A DNA stretch of 64,000 bases. Source: Bacteroidales bacterium. GTDB taxonomy: Bacteria > Bacteroidota > Bacteroidia > Bacteroidales > P3. This document shows, in pieces, positions 57,801-64,000 of this stretch. The first letter of the stretch is position 1. Each line of letters opens with the position of its first letter. Under the pieces are notes generated by a model. It was not told where the DNA came from, did not search any database, and saw nothing but the letters and a program-made list of their open reading frames with translations. The position numbers were made by a program, and so were the translations under genes. The stretch lies in the NCBI GenBank assembly GCA_017940465.1, contig JAGAYN010000031.1, positions 1 to 64,000 on the forward strand. The letters run 5' to 3'.

Positions 57801-59449
57801 GGCAGACGGCTTTTGATGGCCTCCAGATGGCGCCGGAAGGTGCCGCTTTCGGGGTCCAGTTCCACGGCCCGTTGCATGTAGGGCAGGGCCTCGCGGTCGC
57901 GTTCCATCAGGTGCAGTATCCAGGCATAGGTGTCCAGGTGGTTGGCGTTCTCGGGTTGTCCTTCTATGGTGCGGCGGCTCATCTGCTCGGCGTCGGCCAG
58001 GCGGATGCCCTGTTCGGCCAGGTAGTAGGCGTAGTTGTTCAGCACCACCACGTCGTCCGGCCCTGCGGACAGGCAGCGGTCGAAGGCCGCCCATGCCTCG
58101 TCGTAGCGCCCGGTGTGGTAGAGCACGTCGGCCTTGAGGGCGTAGGTCTCTGCCTCGAGGTATCCGTTGCTGAAGCCCCATTTTTCGGCTTCGCCGAGGG
58201 CTGCGAGGGCCTCCTCGTAGCGTTCTCCGGCGGCGGCGGTGGCGGCCAGGAGGTAGTGGGGGAGGGTGTGCATGGGGAACAGGGCCGTGGCGCGACGGGC
58301 GTATGCCCCGGTGGCCGCCTCGCTGTCGGGCACCTCGGTGAGGCATATCAGCAGGCGTTCCCACAGGCCGTAGTCGCTGCTGTCGCGCTGCAGCGCCAGC
58401 TCGAGCCACCGCACCGCCTCTTCGTAGCGGTGCTGGAGCATGAGCAGGTTGCCATAGTAGGCTCCCAGCCCGGCGCTGTCCTGGCATCCGGCCATGGCCA
58501 TGTCCACCAGCCGGAAGGTGGTGGCACTGCGGGGACCGAGGAATTCCTCGGCGGTATAAAACCCTTGCAGCAGCTGCAACTTGCTTTTGCTGTCGAGCCC
58601 GGGGTTGGCGAAGCCCTGTAGCAGCTCGCTGTCCATCTTGTCCGGTTGGCCTGTGGCCTTGTAGTATTCGGCCAGCTGGATGTGTATGTAGGGGTCGTCG
58701 GGGTGGGCCTGCAGGATGCGGTCGTAGTAGGTCTTGGCCTTGGCCGGGCGGCCGTTGCGCATGTGGGTCTCGGCCAGCACGGCGTTGTAGCGTTGCTCCT
58801 TGGGGTAGGCCGCCGCCAGCGTCTCCAGCTCCTTGAGGGCTTTCTCCTCCTTGCCCACGGCCTGCCAGAGGCGCTGTTTCTGCATCGACACGGGTTCGGT
58901 GACCCCGATCTTGCGTTCCACGCGGTTCAGCGCCTCCACCGCCCGCGGGATGTCGCCCAGCGTGATGTAGGCGTTGGAGAGTTCGTAGTAGTAGTCCAGC
59001 ACCTCGGGCTGCACCCCCACGATGCGCTCCCAGGTGGCGGCCAGCGCCTTGGCGTCGCCGCGGCGGCCGTGCACCTGGGCCAGCGACAGCAGGTACCAGA
59101 TGTTCTCGCCCTGCAGCGCCACGGCCCGCTGGGCGCAGGCCAGCGCGCTGTCGGTCCAGCCGCGCTGCAGCAGCAGCTGCCCCATCTCGTACCATGCCGC
59201 CGCCGCTTCGGGCACCTCGCGCGTCAGCGCGGCATAGGCGTCCAGCGCCTGCTCCGTGCGGCCGCTCTCCTGCAGCGCCACGGCGTCGATCAGCAGCCCG
59301 TCGGCCTTCAGCTGCGCCTCGCTCACCTCGCGGATCGGCTCGCGTTCGTAGGGGCTGCGCACCGCCGCACGCTTCGCACCGCCGCAGCCTGCCAGCGGCA
59401 GCAGCAGCAATAATATTAAGGTTTTCTTTATTATATGTATCGCACCCAT
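57797..59449 (-). CDS. TPR-repeat lipoprotein
   Basis: A 550-residue lipoprotein with a signal ending LLLLLPLAGC (Cys22). At least ten tetratricopeptide repeats follow, such as EQALDAYAALTREVPEAAAAWYEMGQLL near 65-92 and PYMQRAVELDPESGTF at the end. It is the first gene of a minus-strand run with the DUF4292, LolA-like and tadA genes. Proteins of this type act as scaffolds for envelope complexes. The specific partners are unknown. Confidence 0.85.
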   Translation of the reverse strand: MGAIHIIKKTLILLLLLPLAGCGGAKRAAVRSPYEREPIREVSEAQLKADGLLIDAVALQESGRTEQALDAYAALTREVPEAAAAWYEMGQLLLQRGWTDSALACAQRAVALQGENIWYLLSLAQVHGRRGDAKALAATWERIVGVQPEVLDYYYELSNAYITLGDIPRAVEALNRVERKIGVTEPVSMQKQRLWQAVGKEEKALKELETLAAAYPKEQRYNAVLAETHMRNGRPAKAKTYYDRILQAHPDDPYIHIQLAEYYKATGQPDKMDSELLQGFANPGLDSKSKLQLLQGFYTAEEFLGPRSATTFRLVDMAMAGCQDSAGLGAYYGNLLMLQHRYEEAVRWLELALQRDSSDYGLWERLLICLTEVPDSEAATGAYARRATALFPMHTLPHYLLAATAAAGERYEEALAALGEAEKWGFSNGYLEAETYALKADVLYHTGRYDEAWAAFDRCLSAGPDDVVVLNNYAYYLAEQGIRLADAEQMSRRTIEGQPENANHLDTYAWILHLMERDREALPYMQRAVELDPESGTFRRHLEAIKSRLP

Positions 59450-59567
59450 CGGTTTCGCTTCTCTGGTTCATCCCCAAAAACTCCGATGCGCCCCTTTTAT
59501 TGTGCCCCGCTCCCAAAAAATATTCCGACCTCCGTACCCATGGCTCCCCGCCCCCGGCTCCGCACCC

Positions 59568-59622
59568 TATAGGTATCCTCCAGGTATCCCATAGGTATTT
59601 ACTTCGACTGAGAACCGATATG
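59568..59622. repeat. 11-bp-phased array, second copy of module B
   Basis: TATAGGTATCC, TCCAGGTATCC, CATAGGTATTT, ACTTCGACTGA and GAACCGATATG follow in 11-bp phase. The 35 bp at 59592-59626 equal 26701-26735. Here the ATG inside the module opens no conserved gene. It lies between the TPR lipoprotein start and the T9SS cargo promoter. Confidence 0.88.
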
Positions 59623-59728
59623 ACCCCTTATGGCCCACTTCCCCGCCACACCCGGACGTAACCCGCGCGGAACCACGCCGATGCCTCTCCGCGGCACGAT
59701 TTTATATCATAAAAAATCAAAAAAAAAC

Positions 59729-59757
59729 TTGCACGTAAAAAAAAATGTCTATATTTG
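59729..59757 (+). promoter_or_regulatory. Promoter of the T9SS cargo gene
   Basis: TTG at 59729-59731, 18 nt of A-rich spacer, then TATATTTG at 59750-59757. The leader is about 105 nt, AT-rich, and ends in A-rich sequence before the start codon, as is usual for well-translated Bacteroidetes genes. Confidence 0.72.
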
Positions 59758-59869
59758 CACCGTGAAATAGTGTAGACATAAATGTTAAAAACCACTTTTT
59801 GAACCTGAAACTGAGATAGATAACCCTTAACAAAGAAAATAAACAATTAATCATCAAAAATCAAACAAA

Positions 59870-62581
59870 ATGAAAAAAACATTAATGGCTCTGAGCCTTG
59901 CCATGTGCGCCTCGTTCGCATTCGCCCAGGCTCCGGTTAAGAAAATCGACCGGGATCTGCTCCCCAGCAGGCAGATCGCTGTGTCGGACGTGAAGCCCCA
60001 GGATGTCGACTTCAAGGCATCGATCTTCACCAAAGACGCTGACATCGACACGCTTTTCGAGTACGACTTCGCCAACATGCCCAGCACGGCTTACGGTACG
60101 AGCTGCAAACTCAGTGCCGCCGACAGGATTGAGGACACCCTCATCGGCACCAAGGAGCACACCATCACCTCCGCCGCCACCTTCTGGCATTACTACACCG
60201 ACTCCGCTAACTTCGCTAGCCACGCGTCCAACGACTACCCCCAGCTCGCCCAGAGCCTGCAGTCGTATCTCATCAACGGCATCTCCCTCCTCATGGGTCC
60301 CTCCCGTATCGGCAACGACAACGGTTTCATGGTTCTCATGATGCAGGAGTACACCACTGCCGACGGTAACTACAACACCTACTTCGCCCTCCCCGCCTTC
60401 AACAACACCGACATCCAACACGGCGTGCTCGAGGTCCGCTTCAACCAGTTCTACCGCAAGTTCTACGACCAGTGCTTCATCGACTACAAGGTCGGTAACA
60501 GCTGGCGCACCCGCGAAATCAACGTCATCAACATCGACGTCGCCGTCAATCAGTACCTCAACGGCCGCGTGGCCTACACCATGCCCATCGCTGTCGCCGA
60601 GCTGTCCACCATCGAACTCCGCTTCCGTGTCTACACCACCCGCTACGCCGAACGTCCAGGCTATCCCATCCGCGATGCCTTCGGCTACGCTTGGGCTGTC
60701 GATAATGTCCAGGTCCTCCGCCGCAAGGAGGTCGACCGCATGCGCATCACCGATGCCGGCACCATCGACGGCTTCTACGGCACCCTCCCCGAGGGCATGT
60801 CCATCCCCATCACCTACGGTATGACCGTCGGCAACCTCACCCGCAATACCATCTCCAACGTCAATGTCGAAGTCTCCGCCGGCACCAACCGTAACGAAGC
60901 TTTCACCTCCGTCGCCACCTCCACCCCCGTCGCCATCCCCGGCGGCGACGTCGACACTACCTACACCATCGCCATCAACGAGCGCGGCTTCTACTTCCCG
61001 GACGAGGGCCTCTGGTCCGAGCCCTACATGAGCACCGACTACGGCACCGCCAACATCACCGGCAACTACCTGAAGCGCGGTCTCCCCACCTCCAACACCG
61101 GTACCAACTACTACGCTGTCACCCTCAACGCCGGCACCCGCCAGCTTGCTTACGACACCGTCCTCTACAACGTCTCCGAGTACAACAGCTCCCTGGGTGG
61201 CTACATCTGGGGCCGTGACAACGGCGTCATCTCCGCAGGCTCCATCTTCGCCCCGCAGTTCACCGACGACGGCTACATCCCCAACGACTGGGCCGGTGCC
61301 AACAACCACCACAACTCCTACCGCTACTGGATGCACGTCCGCTACACCACCGGCTCCACCATCCCCAACGAGTGGGTCCTCCGTGGTATGGAAATCGTCC
61401 CCTCCCCCCTCATCCCCGAGAGCGACCTCAACGGCATCCGCATCGTCCCCTACATGTTTGAAGAGTTCGACACCACCTACGCCGACGGACGCCGCTTCTT
61501 CAACTGGGACTACGTCCAGACCGGTATCGAAGGCCTCATTTACACCCTCGACAGCAGTGGCTACAACGATCTGTCCACCGGCTACATCCTCCCCGGCGAT
61601 TCCTACAACAGCATCCGCTTCATGTTCCCCGAGCAGCCCGCCCTCAAGCCCAACACCTCCTATCGCGTCGGCTACATCTTGGCCCAGAACGGTAACTTTG
61701 CCCCTGCAGGTACCGAGAGCCGCTACGCCGACGGCGACAGCTCCTACATGTACTACCGCAACGATGCTGTCCTGTCCGACTATGCCAGCCAGGTCGATGC
61801 CGCCAACCCCTACGAGGTTCTCGTCTACGACCCCCAGGCCCCTAACGCGGAAGGCGAAGCACCCGGTCGCTTCCTCTACTCCCACTACTCTTTCCAGGGC
61901 TACCCCCTCATCCGCCCCATCGTCGGAGCCCATGAGATGACCGGCAGTACCACCGTCAACCTCGAGTGCGACGAGCATGCCGAGTTCAGAATCGGCGACA
62001 CCAACGTGGCCAATGCCACCGACGTCATCACCAACGACCAAACCTTCAGCATCGCCGAGGGTGCCTATCGCTCCATCTACGTCATGCCCAAGGGCGACCA
62101 CACCGTCATCAGAAGCATCACCCTCAACGGTAACGAACTCATCGGCACCGAGGGCGACGAGGATCTCGCTGTCGAGTTCCTGAACTACACCTACAATGTC
62201 GAGGATGCCAACGCCTCTGTGCTCCTCTACCGCGACTACTACCTGATCTTCGTCGGCCCCGCCCTGGCCAACACCACCCTCAACATTGTCGTCACCACCG
62301 AGCAGCAGGAGCACATCGTTGGCATCGACCCGGTCAGCGCCAATGTCCGCCTCGCCCTCACCCCCAACCCCGCCACCTCCACCGTCAAGCTCGACCTCGC
62401 CGGTGTCAGCGGCATGGTGAACTGCAACATCATCGACATGAGCGGCCGCGTCGTCTACAACGCCACCATGGATGCCGAAAAGGAAAACCCCATCGACGTG
62501 AGCTCCATGCCCGCCGGTGCCTACTTCGTCCGCGTCACCAACAACAACTTCAGCAAGATAGAGAAGCTCATCATCAAATAA
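59870..62581 (+). CDS. Large T9SS-exported surface protein
   Basis: A 903-residue exported protein with a signal peptide (MKKTLMALSLAMCASFAFAQ) and a type A T9SS C-terminal sorting domain over the last 80 residues (LALTPNPATSTVKLDLAGVS, then MSGRVVY, DVSSMPAGAYFVRVTNNNF, KIEKLIIK). The middle is beta-rich, with no catalytic motif that I recognise. A jelly-roll-like segment with WTREI-type strands lies around 170-260, and a BACON-free region with many Asn, Thr and Tyr follows. An adhesive or structural surface role is likely. Codon use is strongly biased to C-ending codons, suggesting high expression. Confidence 0.85.
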   Translation: MKKTLMALSLAMCASFAFAQAPVKKIDRDLLPSRQIAVSDVKPQDVDFKASIFTKDADIDTLFEYDFANMPSTAYGTSCKLSAADRIEDTLIGTKEHTITSAATFWHYYTDSANFASHASNDYPQLAQSLQSYLINGISLLMGPSRIGNDNGFMVLMMQEYTTADGNYNTYFALPAFNNTDIQHGVLEVRFNQFYRKFYDQCFIDYKVGNSWRTREINVINIDVAVNQYLNGRVAYTMPIAVAELSTIELRFRVYTTRYAERPGYPIRDAFGYAWAVDNVQVLRRKEVDRMRITDAGTIDGFYGTLPEGMSIPITYGMTVGNLTRNTISNVNVEVSAGTNRNEAFTSVATSTPVAIPGGDVDTTYTIAINERGFYFPDEGLWSEPYMSTDYGTANITGNYLKRGLPTSNTGTNYYAVTLNAGTRQLAYDTVLYNVSEYNSSLGGYIWGRDNGVISAGSIFAPQFTDDGYIPNDWAGANNHHNSYRYWMHVRYTTGSTIPNEWVLRGMEIVPSPLIPESDLNGIRIVPYMFEEFDTTYADGRRFFNWDYVQTGIEGLIYTLDSSGYNDLSTGYILPGDSYNSIRFMFPEQPALKPNTSYRVGYILAQNGNFAPAGTESRYADGDSSYMYYRNDAVLSDYASQVDAANPYEVLVYDPQAPNAEGEAPGRFLYSHYSFQGYPLIRPIVGAHEMTGSTTVNLECDEHAEFRIGDTNVANATDVITNDQTFSIAEGAYRSIYVMPKGDHTVIRSITLNGNELIGTEGDEDLAVEFLNYTYNVEDANASVLLYRDYYLIFVGPALANTTLNIVVTTEQQEHIVGIDPVSANVRLALTPNPATSTVKLDLAGVSGMVNCNIIDMSGRVVYNATMDAEKENPIDVSSMPAGAYFVRVTNNNFSKIEKLIIK

Positions 62582-62600
62582 GCATCCCTGTCCATGATAA

Positions 62601-62636
62601 AGAGAGGGGCATCCGCTTGCTTGGATGCCCCTCTCT
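62601..62636. terminator. Terminator between the T9SS cargo gene and yicC
   Basis: AGAGAGGGGCATCC and GGATGCCCCTCTCT form a perfect 14-bp stem around an 8-nt loop, between convergent genes. Confidence 0.82.
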
Positions 62637-62657
62637 TATTGCCCCCTCGGCGGGCGC

Positions 62658-63518
62658 CTAAAGTATGTTGCCGAGCTGCTCCTTGATCTTCTCCAGCTCG
62701 TCTTTCATCACCACCACCAGCTTCTGTATCTCCACATGGTTGGCCTTCGAGCCCGTGGTGTTGATCTCCCGCCCCATCTCCTGCACGATGAAGCCCAGTT
62801 TCTTGCCGCAGCTGCTCTCCTCGCGCACCGTCTGGCGGAAGTAGTCGATATGCTTCTGCAGCCGCACCTTCTCCTCCGTGATGTCCAGCTTCTCAAGGTA
62901 GTAGATGAGCTCCTGCTCGAAGCGGTTGGCATCCACCTCCTTCACCGAAGCCTCGGCCATGTAGCGCCGGATGCGCTCCTTGGCCGTATCGATGCGCTCG
63001 GCCTCGTAGGCCGGTATGCGGCCCAGCATCTCCTCGATGAGGTCCACATGGGTGCGGAAATCGCCCTCCAGCACCGCACCCTCCTCACTCCGGAAACGGT
63101 CGGTCTCCTCGATGGCCCGCTGGATGTCCGCGGCTATCTGCTGCCACGCGGCATCGTCCAACTCCTGCTCGTCGCTGCTGTTCCAAATGTCCGAACTGCC
63201 CACCAGGCTGGCCAGCAGGTGCTCGGTGTCGGCTCCCAGCCGCGTGGCCACCTGCTGCAGGGCGGTGTACCGCGAGGAGAGCAGCGCCTCGTTCAGCGTG
63301 GCCTCGCTGCCGGCATTCTCCTCGCTCATGATGAATTCCACCTTCCCTCGCTCCAGCTGCGAAAGCATGGAGCGGATCTCCAGTTCGCGACTGCGGTACA
63401 GCGAGGGCACCTTCACAATCAGGTCCAGCTGCTTGCTGTTGAGGGTCTTGATTTCGATGTTGAGTTTCTTCTCGCCAAAGGCCGATTGCACCTTGGCGTA
63501 GCCTGTCATTGATTTCAT
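62658..63518 (-). CDS. YicC/YloC family endoribonuclease
   Basis: A 286-residue protein. It begins MKSMTGYAKVQSAFGEKKLNIEIKTLNSKQLDL, the unmistakable N-terminus of the family. The C-terminal block ERIRRYMAEASVKEVDANRFEQELIYYLEKLDITEE and KLGFIVQEMGREINTTGSKAN is equally typical. Members act as RNases on small RNAs and mRNA. ATG at 63518 is chosen because of the MTGYA block. It follows apbE by 4 nt. Confidence 0.93.
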   Translation of the reverse strand: MKSMTGYAKVQSAFGEKKLNIEIKTLNSKQLDLIVKVPSLYRSRELEIRSMLSQLERGKVEFIMSEENAGSEATLNEALLSSRYTALQQVATRLGADTEHLLASLVGSSDIWNSSDEQELDDAAWQQIAADIQRAIEETDRFRSEEGAVLEGDFRTHVDLIEEMLGRIPAYEAERIDTAKERIRRYMAEASVKEVDANRFEQELIYYLEKLDITEEKVRLQKHIDYFRQTVREESSCGKKLGFIVQEMGREINTTGSKANHVEIQKLVVVMKDELEKIKEQLGNIL

Positions 63519-63522
63519 ATTG

Positions 63523-64000
63523 CTATCGTGTTTTTGTTTGCAATGATTGGAATTGCGGCGTGGCATAGGTCTCCAGCTGCCCGCCGTTGTCGTAGATGAA
63601 CATCACGGCCCCGGTGCCCGGCTGTCCGCTATGCGAGGCGATGAACGCCTTGGCCTTCTCCAGCCCCATCACCATGTAGGCCGTAGCCATGGCGTCGGCC
63701 ATCCAGCACTCCTTCTCCACCACCGAGGCGCTGAGCAGTGAATGGGTCACCGGCCTCCCCGTGGCAGGGTCGATGGTGTGGGAATAGCGCTGGCCATCCT
63801 TCTCGTAGTACTTGCGGTAGCTCCCCGAAGTCACCAGCGACCCGTCGCGCAGTTCCACCGCCGTCATCACCACCGGGGCGCTGTAGCGGTCGGCCGCCGG
63901 ACGCTCGATGCCCACACGCCAGGGCTTTCCCCCTGGCTTGCACCCGCGGGCCGTCACCTCGCCCCCCACGTCGATCAGGTAGCTCTCTATGCCCAGACTG
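63523..64000 (-). CDS. apbE: FAD:protein FMN transferase ApbE (C-terminal part)
   Basis: The window ends inside this gene; the visible 158 codons are the C-terminal half. Blocks SYLIDVGGEVTARG, SLVTSGSYRKYYEKDGQRYSHTIDPATGRPV and VVEKECWMADAMATAYMVMG are typical, with the metal-binding D and T residues of the last block. ApbE transfers FMN from FAD to Thr or Ser in target proteins such as Rnf/Nqr subunits and FMN_bind proteins like the one at 30953. Export signals would lie outside the window. Confidence 0.92.
   Translation of the reverse strand, partial: SLGIESYLIDVGGEVTARGCKPGGKPWRVGIERPAADRYSAPVVMTAVELRDGSLVTSGSYRKYYEKDGQRYSHTIDPATGRPVTHSLLSASVVEKECWMADAMATAYMVMGLEKAKAFIASHSGQPGTGAVMFIYDNGGQLETYATPQFQSLQTKTR

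Overview
The window looks like a chromosomal segment of an anaerobic member of the Bacteroidales. The grounds are: promoters of the Bacteroidetes form (TTTG, about 19-20 nt, TAnnTTTG); a tmRNA whose tag reads GENNYALAA; a GldH lipoprotein; two proteins with type IX secretion (T9SS) C-terminal sorting sequences; and the local order rimP-nusA-infB and rplM-rpsI-rpsB-tsf. Rubredoxin, indolepyruvate:ferredoxin oxidoreductase and a B12-dependent ribonucleotide reductase fit an anaerobe. Most genes are GC-rich. I cannot place the genus from sequence alone.

Layout. 1-5064: tail of a T9SS protein, then rimP-nusA-infB and tRNA-Arg(CCT). 5100-18900: a defence island next to that tRNA. It holds a broken winged-helix remnant, an OLD/PARIS-like ATPase plus Toprim pair, an AT-rich MORC-like GHKL ATPase fused to a nuclease, a McrB-like AAA+ protein and a DUF2357 (McrC-like) nuclease, then RhuM, Vsr and TSCPD genes, a DUF262-HNH protein, a REP-associated transposase with a dense array of its hairpins, and an EcoRI-type adenine methyltransferase. 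19300-28000: aldo/keto reductase, YigZ, HolB, RicT, GldH, PBP1A and RlmN. 27700-30700 (minus strand): tRNA-His, tRNA-Asp and tmRNA, followed without a visible promoter by a PqqD / HPr-kinase-like / signal-peptidase-VanZ cassette. 30900-38600: a His-rich FMN-binding protein, a 6S-like structured RNA, and a run of poorly characterised envelope proteins (CarboxypepD_reg, BACON, LamG-like, beta-barrel and transglutaminase-like). 38600-51830: iorAB, a sugar nucleotidyltransferase and THUMP-like methyltransferase pair, ribosomal genes, Na/Pi transporter, nrdJ and ribE. 52165-64000: BRO-N/Fic protein, dipeptidyl peptidase, polyprenol-phosphate glycosyltransferase, rubredoxin, tadA and envelope lipoproteins, a large T9SS cargo protein, YicC and the C-terminal part of ApbE.

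The most unusual feature is not a gene. At least seven intergenic loci carry mosaics of short units phased at 11 bp. Different loci share whole modules: one 40-bp block occurs in inverted orientation 41 kb apart, one 35-bp block occurs twice 33 kb apart, and TTCTTTAACTG-type units occur at two loci. At one locus the module supplies the apparent start codon of rlmN. Other notable points are twin 32-bp palindromes before the McrC-like gene, a strongly conserved sequence between the promoter elements, a repeat-derived insertion in Vsr, an 11-codon ORF in the rplM leader, and a RiPP-like cassette that starts 17 nt behind tmRNA.
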